Shown: piece after piece, positions 1 through 6,320 of the stretch | Layout: the number at the start of each line of letters is the position of its first letter | Numbering within the stretch: the first letter of the stretch is position 1 | Assembly (NCBI GenBank): GCA_045652125.1 | Contig: JAZRTT010000024.1 | Span: forward strand, 1 to 8,091 | DNA from: Avoscillospira sp045652125 | GTDB lineage: Bacteria; Bacillota; Clostridia; Oscillospirales; Oscillospiraceae | Direction of reading: 5' to 3' | Length of the DNA stretch: 8,091 nucleotides | The notes under the pieces: model-generated | What the model saw: the letters and a program-made list of their open reading frames with translations, nothing else | What the model was told of the DNA's origin: nothing | The model's database searches: none | Made by a program: the position numbers and the translations under genes

Positions 1-24
1 GGACCCCCTCGGGTGAGGGAGTCC
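1..24 (-). terminator. Terminator hairpin after fba
   Basis: Ten-base arms at 1-10 and 15-24 enclose a four-base loop and lie 24 bases past the aldolase stop. The only imperfect pair (positions 5 and 20) is a C-A mismatch in plus-strand RNA but a G-U wobble in minus-strand RNA, so the helix is intact only in the aldolase transcript. The U-tract expected for that direction would lie left of the window and cannot be seen. A TTTT follows on the plus side, so plus-strand activity is also possible. Confidence 0.6.
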
Positions 25-48
25 TTTTGTGGGTATGGGGGTGAGAAC

Positions 49-1017
49 TTAGGCCTTGCCGGCGCAGCCCAGGACGTTCACCAGCTTGTGGCGAACCATA
101 TCCTTGATGTTGGCACGGGCGGGCTTCAGGTACTCGCGGGGGTCGAACTTGCTGGGCTGGTCATTGAAGAACTGGCGAATGGTGCCGGTCATGGCCAGAC
201 GCAGGTCAGAGTCGATGTTGATCTTGCAGACGGACAGGCTTGCGGCCTTGCGAAGCTGCTCTTCGGGCACGCCGATAGCGTTGGGCATCTTGCCGCCGTT
301 GGCGTTGACCATGGCAACGTACTCCTGAGGCACAGAAGAAGAGCCGTGGAGAACGATGGGGAAACCGGGCAGACGACGGGTGACTTCTTCCAGGACGTCG
401 AACCGCAGAGCGGGAGGCACCAGGATGCCCTGCTCATTGACGGTGCACTGCTCGGGAGTGAACTTGTAAGCGCCGTGGGAAGTGCCGATGGCAATAGCAA
501 GAGAGTCGCAGCCGGTACGGGTCACGAACTCTTCCACTTCTTCGGGACGGGTGTAGGAAGCAGCCTCAGCAGAGACATTGACTTCGTCCTCGATGCCGGC
601 CAGGGAGCCCAGCTCAGCTTCCACCACAACACCGTGGTCGTGGGCGTACTCGACGACCTTCTTGGTGATCTCGATGTTCTCTTCAAAGGACTTGGAGGAG
701 GCGTCGATCATAACGGAGGTAAAGCCGCCGTCGATGCAGGACTTGCAGGTCTCAAAGCTGTCACCATGATCCAGGTGCAGGGCGATGGGAATCTCGGGGC
801 ACTCAATGATAGCGGCTTCCACCAGCTTCACCAGATAAGTGTGGTTGGCATAGGCGCGGGCACCCTTGGAGACCTGAAGAATAACAGGAGCCTTTTCTTC
901 CTTGCAGGCTTCGGTGATACCCTGCACGATCTCCATGTTGTTGACGTTGAAGGCGCCGACAGCGTAGCCGCCGTTATAAGCCTTCGCAAACATTTCTTTT
1001 GTCGTTACCAGAGGCAT
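49..1017 (-). CDS. fba: Class II fructose-bisphosphate aldolase
   Basis: This cytoplasmic, metal-dependent aldolase interconverts fructose-1,6-bisphosphate with dihydroxyacetone phosphate and glyceraldehyde-3-phosphate in glycolysis and gluconeogenesis. The 322-aa protein is full length for the family. Visible signatures are HLDHG at 81-85 (catalytic Asp83, zinc ligand His84), the VVEAELG segment at 131-137 carrying conserved acidic residues, GTSHG at 178-182 (His181), LHGSS at 223-227 (His224) and KINIDSDLR at 265-273, which belongs to the phosphate-binding loop. The start is fixed by an AGGAG at 1026-1030, eight bases upstream of the ATG. It is divergent from the PPi-phosphofructokinase gene, which acts one step earlier in the same pathway. 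A long open frame on the opposite strand is a codon-bias shadow. Family assignment is secure; the exact subclass is inferred from motifs. Confidence 0.95.
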   Translation of the reverse strand: MPLVTTKEMFAKAYNGGYAVGAFNVNNMEIVQGITEACKEEKAPVILQVSKGARAYANHTYLVKLVEAAIIECPEIPIALHLDHGDSFETCKSCIDGGFTSVMIDASSKSFEENIEITKKVVEYAHDHGVVVEAELGSLAGIEDEVNVSAEAASYTRPEEVEEFVTRTGCDSLAIAIGTSHGAYKFTPEQCTVNEQGILVPPALRFDVLEEVTRRLPGFPIVLHGSSSVPQEYVAMVNANGGKMPNAIGVPEEQLRKAASLSVCKINIDSDLRLAMTGTIRQFFNDQPSKFDPREYLKPARANIKDMVRHKLVNVLGCAGKA

Positions 1018-1051
1018 AAGAACAACTCCTTATGTTAAAATTTCTAAAAAT

Positions 1052-1080
1052 AGTTTATCAAAGAGTTGAAAAATTTGCAA
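1052..1080 (-). promoter_or_regulatory. Putative sigma-A promoter of fba
   Basis: On the minus strand TTGCAA (1075-1080) is followed after 17 bases by TAAACT (1052-1057), in an AT-rich stretch. It lies upstream of the fba ribosome site at 1026-1030. The -10 box matches the consensus at four of six positions, so this is a reasonable but unproven call. Confidence 0.5.
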
Positions 1081-1089
1081 TAGACGAAG

Positions 1090-1118
1090 TTTACAAGATG
1101 TTGCTTTTGTGATATAGT
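1090..1118 (+). promoter_or_regulatory. Putative sigma-A promoter of the PPi-phosphofructokinase gene
   Basis: TTTACA (1090-1095) and TATAGT (1113-1118) are separated by exactly 17 bases. The predicted start near 1125 would give a leader of about 74 bases before the ATG at 1199. The -35 box lies only 9 bases from the -35 box of the divergent fba promoter, so polymerases on the two promoters could interfere with each other or share a regulator. Confidence 0.6.
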
Positions 1119-1198
1119 GTATTTGTTGAGATTTGGCCTTTTGGCTGAAAAATGTCGAAAAACCCAAGTTAACGGTTTTAATTACGGAGGCAATTACC

Positions 1199-2857
1199 AT
1201 GAGAAAATCCCCGCTTCAACTGGCCAGATACCAGTATCAGCCCAAGCTGCCCGGTATGCTCAGAAACGGCATTTCCGAGATCTGTGTAAAGACTGGTGAA
1301 CCCACCCAGAGCGTTGCCGATCAGGAAAAGATTCGGGCTCTGTTCCCCAATACCTACGGAAAGAACGAAATCACCTTCCAGAAGGGTACCAATACGTCCG
1401 AGAACAAGAAGCAGATCGTCGGTGTGATTCTTTCCGGCGGTCAGGCTCCCGGCGGCCATAATGTCATCTGCGGTCTGTACGATGCCCTGAAGGCCACCAA
1501 CAAGGAAAACGTTCTTTATGGCTTCAAGGGCGGCCCCAGCGGTTTGCTGGAGGACGATTATGTGATCTTTGATGACGCATATATCAACGATTACCGCAAC
1601 ACCGGCGGTTTCGATATCATCGGTTCCGGCCGCACCAAGCTGGAGACCGAGGAGCAGTTCGCCGTGGTGGCAGAAGTCTGCAAGAAGCACGGCATCACCG
1701 CTGTGGTCATCATTGGCGGCGATGATTCCAATACCAATGCCGCTGTTCTGGCTGAATACTTTGCCGCCCATAACTCCGGCGTGCAGGTCATCGGCTGCCC
1801 CAAGACCATTGACGGCGACCTGAAGAACGAGGACATTGAGTGCTCCTTCGGCTTTGATACCGCCACTAAGACCTACGGTGAGATCGTGGGCAACATTGAG
1901 CGTGACGCCAACTCCGCCAAGAAGTACTGGCACTTTGTGAAGGTCATGGGTCGCTCCGCTTCCCATGTGGCTCTGGAAACTGCTCTGCAGACTCAGCCCA
2001 ACATCTGCCTCATTGGTGAAGAAGTTGCCGCCAAGAAGATGTCTCTGGCCCAGATCACGGAGCAGATCGCCAATTCCGTCGCCGCCCGTGCCGCTAAGGG
2101 CTGGAACTTCGGCGTTGCCATCATCCCTGAAGGCATTGTGGAATTCGTCCCCGAATTCTCCATGCTCATTGCGGAGATCAACGAACTGCTGGCAGGCGAG
2201 AAGGCTGATAAATTTAACGCCTTGCCCTCCTGGAGCGACAAGTACGCCTTTATCCAAAACGGTCTGACCAAGGAAGCCATGGCTGTGTTCGCCATTCTGC
2301 CCCAGTCCATCCAGCAGCAGCTGTTTTTGGAGCGGGATCCCCACGGCAATGTGCAGGTCTCTCTCATCGAGTCCGAGAAGCTCTTCTCTGCCATGGTGGC
2401 AGAAAATCTGGCTGCCCGGAAGGCCGCCGGCACTTATAAGGGCAAGTTCTCCCCCCTGCATCACTTCCTGGGTTATGAAGGCCGCTGTGCGTTCCCCTCC
2501 AACTTCGATGCCGACTACTGCTATTCTCTGGGCTATAATGCCTTTATGCTGATTCAGTATGGCTTCAACGGCTACCTGTCCAAGGTGTCCAACCTGTCCA
2601 AGCCTGCTGAGGAGTGGGTGGCAGGTGGCATGCCCATCACCAAGATGATGAACATCGAAAGAAGACACGGCCACGATAAGCCCGTCATCCGCAAGGCTCT
2701 GGTGGAGCTGGAGGGCAAGCCCTTCCGGTTCTTCGAGGCCAACAGAGAACAATGGTCCGTGGAGACCTGCTATCTCTATCCCGGTGCTGTGCAGTACTTC
2801 GGGCCCGCCGAGGTCTGCGATCTGACCACCAAGACCCTCCTTCTGGAGCAGGCCTGA
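1199..2857 (+). CDS. pfp: PPi-dependent 6-phosphofructokinase, long form
   Basis: This enzyme (diphosphate:fructose-6-phosphate 1-phosphotransferase) reversibly phosphorylates fructose-6-phosphate to fructose-1,6-bisphosphate using pyrophosphate instead of ATP. It saves ATP in glycolysis and also works in the gluconeogenic direction. The protein of 552 aa matches the long PPi-PFK group rather than the roughly 320-aa bacterial ATP enzyme. Key motifs are the N-terminal phosphate loop GVILSGGQAPGG (75-86); GGDDS (173-177), where the second Asp replaces the Gly of ATP enzymes; PKTIDGD (201-207) with the PPi-associated Lys202 and catalytic Asp205; and MGRSASH (250-256) for substrate binding. The start at 1199 is chosen because CGGAGG (1185-1190) lies eight bases upstream; an in-frame ATG at 1133 has no such site. 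It is divergent from fba and probably monocistronic, ending at the hairpin at 2868. Confidence 0.93.
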   Translation: MRKSPLQLARYQYQPKLPGMLRNGISEICVKTGEPTQSVADQEKIRALFPNTYGKNEITFQKGTNTSENKKQIVGVILSGGQAPGGHNVICGLYDALKATNKENVLYGFKGGPSGLLEDDYVIFDDAYINDYRNTGGFDIIGSGRTKLETEEQFAVVAEVCKKHGITAVVIIGGDDSNTNAAVLAEYFAAHNSGVQVIGCPKTIDGDLKNEDIECSFGFDTATKTYGEIVGNIERDANSAKKYWHFVKVMGRSASHVALETALQTQPNICLIGEEVAAKKMSLAQITEQIANSVAARAAKGWNFGVAIIPEGIVEFVPEFSMLIAEINELLAGEKADKFNALPSWSDKYAFIQNGLTKEAMAVFAILPQSIQQQLFLERDPHGNVQVSLIESEKLFSAMVAENLAARKAAGTYKGKFSPLHHFLGYEGRCAFPSNFDADYCYSLGYNAFMLIQYGFNGYLSKVSNLSKPAEEWVAGGMPITKMMNIERRHGHDKPVIRKALVELEGKPFRFFEANREQWSVETCYLYPGAVQYFGPAEVCDLTTKTLLLEQA

Positions 2858-2867
2858 TCTTAAATAT

Positions 2868-2902
2868 AAAAAAACCGCCGTCCATCAGGACGGCGGTTTT
2901 TT
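2868..2902 (+). terminator. Intrinsic terminator of the pfp gene (copy 1 of a repeated hairpin)
   Basis: A perfect nine-pair GC-rich stem (2875-2883 with 2888-2896) closes an ATCA loop. Seven A residues precede it and six T residues follow, so it could work in both directions. It begins 10 bases after the pfp stop. The stretch AAAAAACCGCCG through GGCGGTTT, 31 bases, recurs exactly at 4222-4252. Confidence 0.92.
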
Positions 2903-2972
2903 GTGCAGGGACGGCATATGCGTCCGAAATATTGGACAAAGACTTTGGGATAATGGCATCGGAAAAGAAAAA

Positions 2973-3001
2973 TTGACGAAATCTTTCCAAAGGCGTATAT
3001 T
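2973..3001 (+). promoter_or_regulatory. Putative sigma-A promoter of the two-gene operon
   Basis: TTGACG (2973-2978) and TATATT (2996-3001) each match the consensus at five of six positions, with a 17-base spacer. Transcription would start near 3008, about ten bases before the AAGGAGGG ribosome site at 3018-3025. It lies after the pfp terminator, so the two downstream genes form an independent unit. Confidence 0.65.
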
Positions 3002-3032
3002 GAAAGAAAGAAGCTCCAAGGAGGGCGTAAAC

Positions 3033-3491
3033 ATGAAATGGTTTTACCGACTGTTGGGCAGAAAAGAACCCCCTGTTCAAACGCCGCCAGAAACTCCCCA
3101 AAAATCACAGCCCCAATGGCGGCACGGCGTGGCCGGAAATATCACAAAGACCCATTACGACGAAAAGGGCATCCTGCGGTATGGTTCCAAGGCCTTTTGC
3201 GGCGGCACAAAGGTATATCTGTATGGCAAATTCTGGCCGGAGAATTACGACGAAATTGGGGTGATCGGTCTCAATCGCTTCAAACGCTGGGTCTGGGAAT
3301 CCGTTCCGGTGGCACTGATCGAAAATGTCCGATATACAAGGGTCTATAAACCAGGCGTTTTGAAACGCATGGAGATCGAAGAAGCCATAGAGGGTGCTGA
3401 CTGGTGGAAACGCACCGCCCAGGACAAACGGGAAGCCCTGGCCTTTGTGCAGACATGGAATGAACGCAGAAGCAAGGAGGCAGAAGGATGA
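3033..3491 (+). CDS. Hypothetical protein, 152 aa, first gene of a two-gene operon
   Basis: I cannot assign a function. The start is set by AAGGAGGG at 3018-3025, seven bases before the ATG. The first 30 residues are basic and aromatic, then proline- and glutamine-rich, and look like a flexible linker; there is no signal peptide or membrane segment. A compact domain follows (about 35-150), rich in aromatic residues, with a pattern around KVYLYGKFWPENYDEIGVIG and a later ALIENVRYTRVYKPGVL. The C-terminus is charged and helical. This style of small cytosolic beta-rich domain faintly recalls immunity-type proteins of polymorphic toxin loci, but that is a weak impression and no toxin gene is in view. 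The stop overlaps the next start as ATGA, indicating translational coupling. Confidence 0.85.
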   Translation: MKWFYRLLGRKEPPVQTPPETPQKSQPQWRHGVAGNITKTHYDEKGILRYGSKAFCGGTKVYLYGKFWPENYDEIGVIGLNRFKRWVWESVPVALIENVRYTRVYKPGVLKRMEIEEAIEGADWWKRTAQDKREALAFVQTWNERRSKEAEG

Positions 3492-4222
3492 TCCGTTCCA
3501 AAGGAACCAATGAATTTGAAAACAACAAATTTTCCTTTTGGGCATGGTCTGCCGATGTTTTGCAGACCCCAAAAGAGGTCATGGAAAAGGTACGGGAATT
3601 AAAACTGGTCGGCCGTGTCGTCAGGGACATCATCACCATTGATATGGCTTATAATTGGACGGATAACGGAATTTGCGAGAGCATATTCAATCAAATGGAA
3701 ATCATGCACCCGGTTTTAAGGGGACAGATTCCCAACCCGGACGATTTTCTGCCCAACGGTGTGGAACTGATGTGCTATGCAGAGATAGACGACCCGCTGC
3801 TGATCGAATTTGAGGACGGCGATGTGCTGGCGATCTCCTTTGATGACGGCAGTTGTGTCCGCATGGGGCTCAACGAGATCCCCAGATCCATCAATGGAGG
3901 CCCTCACGGAAAAAACTTCCACGCCAACAGGCTGTTCCGGGATATGATCGGGAAGCCCATCTGTGCCGTGGAGGTAACCGCCTCTACGGAGGAGCCGGAG
4001 TTCACCTTTTCCCATGGTTTAGTGCTGGAGGAACAGCCGGAGTACGTCACTGAGATATGCCTTGTCTATGAGGATGGATCTCACTGCCTGCCACGGAGGA
4101 AGCTCTCCTTCCAGGCGGAGTATGATTTTTGCTGGGTAAGCCTTGTGGATCACGACGGTGCGGCCGTCAAAGTGCCAACTTCCCAGGTGCCATGGATCAC
4201 CGAAGGATATTTAAAAGTCTGA
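3488..4222 (+). CDS. Hypothetical protein, 244 aa, second gene of a two-gene operon
   Basis: Function not recognised. The ATG at 3488 overlaps the upstream stop by four bases and has AAGGAGG at 3474-3480 with a seven-base spacer, so it is translated together with its neighbour. The protein is acidic and apparently cytosolic, with no signal peptide or membrane helix. Two regions have a similar build: an acidic strand-rich segment (PLLIEFEDGDVLAISFDDGS, about 98-117) and a later one (EICLVYEDGSHCLPRRKLSF). This hints at an internal repeat of a small beta domain. A conserved-looking NEIPRSINGG stretch follows the first. The tight coupling suggests the two proteins act together. The stop codon shares its last base with the A-tract of the following hairpin. 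Confidence 0.85.
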   Translation: MIRSKGTNEFENNKFSFWAWSADVLQTPKEVMEKVRELKLVGRVVRDIITIDMAYNWTDNGICESIFNQMEIMHPVLRGQIPNPDDFLPNGVELMCYAEIDDPLLIEFEDGDVLAISFDDGSCVRMGLNEIPRSINGGPHGKNFHANRLFRDMIGKPICAVEVTASTEEPEFTFSHGLVLEEQPEYVTEICLVYEDGSHCLPRRKLSFQAEYDFCWVSLVDHDGAAVKVPTSQVPWITEGYLKV

Positions 4223-4252
4223 AAAAACCGCCGTCCATCAGGACGGCGGTTT
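4222..4252. terminator. Bidirectional terminator (copy 2 of the repeated hairpin)
   Basis: The same nine-pair stem and ATCA loop as at 2868-2902 (arms 4228-4236 and 4241-4249). On the minus strand it is followed by six U residues and lies 11 bases past the SASP stop, so it is best as the SASP terminator. On the plus strand only three T residues follow, so it would be a weaker end for the two-gene operon. It therefore sits between convergent genes. Confidence 0.85.
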
Positions 4253-4263
4253 CTGCTTGGGTC

Positions 4264-4380
4264 TTACAGGCCGCGTTCGTAGGCCTCGATCATCTTCTTG
4301 ACCATCTGGCCGCCGACGGAACCGGCTTCACGAGAAGTCAGGTGGCCGTTGTAGCCCTTCTTCAGGTCAACGCCGACTTC
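4264..4380 (-). pseudogene. Alpha/beta-type small acid-soluble spore protein, C-terminal remnant
   Basis: The minus strand encodes 38 residues and a stop, running from EVGVDLKKGYNG through HLTSREAGSVGGQMVKKMIE to EAYERGL. This is the conserved C-terminal half of alpha/beta SASPs, which coat spore DNA in dormant endospores and protect it from damage. Family members are about 60-90 aa, so the N-terminal 25-45 residues are missing. Going upstream in the same frame, five codons that do not look like SASP lead to a TAA at 4399-4401, and no start is possible. The break therefore lies at about 4380, beside the serine recombinase gene. The intact terminator downstream and lack of frame damage suggest a recent interruption. 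The remaining gene half should be at the far end of the element, outside the window. Confidence 0.85.
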
Positions 4381-4423
4381 CCTTGGTGTACCTGTTCCTT
4401 ATTAAGCACCCTTGGTACACACC
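4380..4423. other. Element/SASP junction, putative att site of the serine recombinase
   Basis: SASP coding similarity ends at 4380 and the recombinase stop is at 4402-4404. The short gap and the recombinase 3' end contain two near-direct copies of CCCTTGGT (4380-4387 and 4409-4416). They also contain GGTGTACC (4385-4392) and GGTACACACC (4414-4423), which are mutually inverted. Large serine recombinases use short att sites made of imperfect inverted halves around a two-base core, so such a site is expected here. The exact crossover bases cannot be fixed without the other end or an empty site. Confidence 0.5.
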
Positions 4424-6075
4424 GGAAATTGCCGGACAGGCTCCTGTGCCAGCTCGCCCACAAATTTGTAGAAAATGCGGATGTGCTGCCGGTAGGGCTG
4501 ATTGCGGTGGGTGGCTTTCACGGTGCCATCGGGATACTGCTTGGGGCCGACTTCAATGCGCTCCACAAAGGTCAGAAGGGTCTCTCTGTCCAGTTCCTTG
4601 ATGTGGGTGTACTCTTTTGCCAGAGCGAAGAAACGGTCAAAACTGGCTTTTTTGTGTTCTGATTCGGAGATCACGCTGAGCTTTTCCAAAGTCGTCTGCA
4701 AGCCGGCGGCTTCTTTCTCCAAATCGCTCACCATTCGGGCAAGCCGGGCATCGTCCAAGCGGCCTTCGGCATTGTCGGTGTAGAGCTTGGCGATCATCCG
4801 GTCGATGGTGGTAAGCCTGGCCTCAGCCTTTTCTCTTTGCAGTTTCTTTTCCCGGAGTTTCTGATCGGTGTCTGCTTCCCGGATGGCATTCTGCACCAAT
4901 TCAGAAATTTGTTCATCTGTAAGGGACAACAGACTGTTCAGATCCTGCCGAACAAGCTCCACAAGGTCTGCGTACCGTACCCGGACACCCTCGCAGGGAG
5001 CGGAAATGTCCTGCCGCTGATGAGTGCAGGAGAGATACCAGTATTTTTCCCGTTCGCCTTTGTAGACCGTGCCGCAGGAGCACAGGGAATAACCGCATTT
5101 TCCGCAGACGGCAATGCCGGAGAAAATGCTTTTCCGCACATGGTCGTAGGCACGGTAGTCGCTGCTGCCCCGTCCAAGGTTCTGCTGCGCTCGGTCGTAG
5201 ATGAGCTGGGAAACCAAAGGCGGATGGGTGTTTTCCGTCACGGCCCATTGATCCTCCGGCAGGGGGATCTTTTTCTTGGATTTCACACTGGCCTTTTTGC
5301 TTTTGCCAAGAAGCGTGTGCCCCAGATACACCGGGTTTTTGAGGATTCGCTTGACTGTGGTGTAATTCCAGAGATCGGACGCTCTTGCCGCCCCTTCTTC
5401 GCTGAACTCATCCCGGTACAGCACCCGGTACTTGAGCGGTGGAATGACGCCGGACGCATTGAGGGACAGGGCGATTTTTCGGGAAGAGTCCCCTTTGGCG
5501 GCCTGTTCGAAAATGCGCTGTACGATGGGGGCAGTCACTTCATCGGGAGTGAGCCGATGACGGTTAGCACGGTCTTTTTTGTAACCGTAGGGGGGACAGG
5601 CACAGTACTGACCGCTTTCCCGCTTGCTTTTCAGTACATCCTTGACCTTTCGGGAGCCGTCACGGAGATAGACTTCGTTCATAGCAAAGAGAAACGGTGC
5701 CATGATGTTCTCTCGTTCTGTGTCAAAATTGTCCGCAATGGCAAGGTAGTGGATGCCGTGTTCCGGGAAATACTGCTCGGCATAGTAGCTGGCCTCCCGC
5801 ATATCACGACCAAGCCGGGACAGGTCTTTGGTGATGACCATGTTGGCCTTGCCCAGTGCGATTTGTGAGAGCATTTCCCGGAAGGCCGGGCGGTCAAAGT
5901 TGCCGCCGGAATAGCCGTCGTCCACAAACTCCCGAAGCAAGGTAATGCCATGCTGTTTGCAGTAGTTTTCTACGATGATTCGCTGGTTGGTAATGCTGGC
6001 GGATTCGCCGCCCTGGGCTTCTTCATTGGAAAGCCGCAGATAGGCATAGGCCAGCCCGATTTTGTCGGTTCTCAT
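4402..6075 (-). CDS. Large serine recombinase, TnpX type
   Basis: This site-specific integrase/excisionase cuts and rejoins DNA through a phosphoserine link. The protein is 557 aa and complete. The catalytic domain (about 5-150) has YLRLS with nucleophile Ser16 and Arg14, DDGYSGGNFDRP (52-63) and DLSRLGRD (84-91). A recombinase domain follows (about 155-260), with GYKKD and RILKNPVYLG. A zinc ribbon has Cys324, Cys327, Cys350 and Cys361. A coiled coil spans about 395-465, and the C-terminal domain with FVERIEVGP is typical of TnpX-like clostridial transposon recombinases. The start at 6075 is chosen for GAGGAGG five bases upstream; an upstream in-frame ATG at 6141 overlaps the previous gene. 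It is the last gene of a minus-strand operon, 37 bases after the TnpW-like gene. Its position beside the broken SASP gene makes it the likely integrase. Confidence 0.93.
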   Translation of the reverse strand: MRTDKIGLAYAYLRLSNEEAQGGESASITNQRIIVENYCKQHGITLLREFVDDGYSGGNFDRPAFREMLSQIALGKANMVITKDLSRLGRDMREASYYAEQYFPEHGIHYLAIADNFDTERENIMAPFLFAMNEVYLRDGSRKVKDVLKSKRESGQYCACPPYGYKKDRANRHRLTPDEVTAPIVQRIFEQAAKGDSSRKIALSLNASGVIPPLKYRVLYRDEFSEEGAARASDLWNYTTVKRILKNPVYLGHTLLGKSKKASVKSKKKIPLPEDQWAVTENTHPPLVSQLIYDRAQQNLGRGSSDYRAYDHVRKSIFSGIAVCGKCGYSLCSCGTVYKGEREKYWYLSCTHQRQDISAPCEGVRVRYADLVELVRQDLNSLLSLTDEQISELVQNAIREADTDQKLREKKLQREKAEARLTTIDRMIAKLYTDNAEGRLDDARLARMVSDLEKEAAGLQTTLEKLSVISESEHKKASFDRFFALAKEYTHIKELDRETLLTFVERIEVGPKQYPDGTVKATHRNQPYRQHIRIFYKFVGELAQEPVRQFPVCTKGA

Positions 6076-6112
6076 AGTCGCCTCCTCACGACGAACCGAC
6101 CCACATTTAGAA

Positions 6113-6268
6113 TTATACACCATATTCTGCTTCTTCGTCAAAGGCAGAGGTTTCCAAAATCCGCTGGGACAGTTGCTCCGCCACCAATTGGGATGCCGTG
6201 CGGTCGCCGGTGTAGACCCGGCTGATCTCGTAGGTCACAGGACCAAAGGTAATTTGCGTTTCGTTCAT
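6113..6268 (-). CDS. Small TnpW-like transposon protein, 51 aa
   Basis: The ATG at 6268 has CGGAGG seven bases upstream. A longer in-frame start at 6337 would overlap the tyrosine recombinase stop and has no clear ribosome site. The short acidic protein has a core ITFGPVTYEISRVYTG followed by a helix (ASQLVAEQLSQRIL). This resembles the short TnpW family found beside TnpX-type recombinases, where a small strand-turn-strand segment containing Thr-Tyr precedes a helix. The match rests on size, shape and context rather than a strong motif. The role of TnpW proteins is unknown. It is 52 bases downstream of the tyrosine recombinase and 37 bases upstream of the serine recombinase, so all three are probably on one transcript. 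Confidence 0.7.
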   Translation of the reverse strand: MNETQITFGPVTYEISRVYTGDRTASQLVAEQLSQRILETSAFDEEAEYGV

Positions 6269-6320
6269 GTGTTCGCCTCCGGGATTAGTGTGACCCGGGA
6301 CGATGGGGTTCATACCAAAA

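Noticed and set aside
13..1038. 341-aa plus-strand open frame covering the aldolase gene
   Set aside because: It is the antisense shadow of fba, whose protein has all class II aldolase motifs; the shadow shows no recognisable domain and has no ribosome site.
1178..2752. 524-aa minus-strand open frame opposite pfp
   Set aside because: Codon bias of the real gene keeps the opposite frame open; the pfp product has clear phosphofructokinase motifs and its own promoter and terminator.
4129..4662. 177-aa plus-strand frame spanning the terminator, SASP remnant and recombinase end
   Set aside because: It crosses three unrelated features and the element junction, and reads through a terminator hairpin.
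4837..5868. 343-aa plus-strand open frame inside the serine recombinase
   Set aside because: Antisense shadow of a gene with an intact active site and zinc ribbon; no ribosome site.
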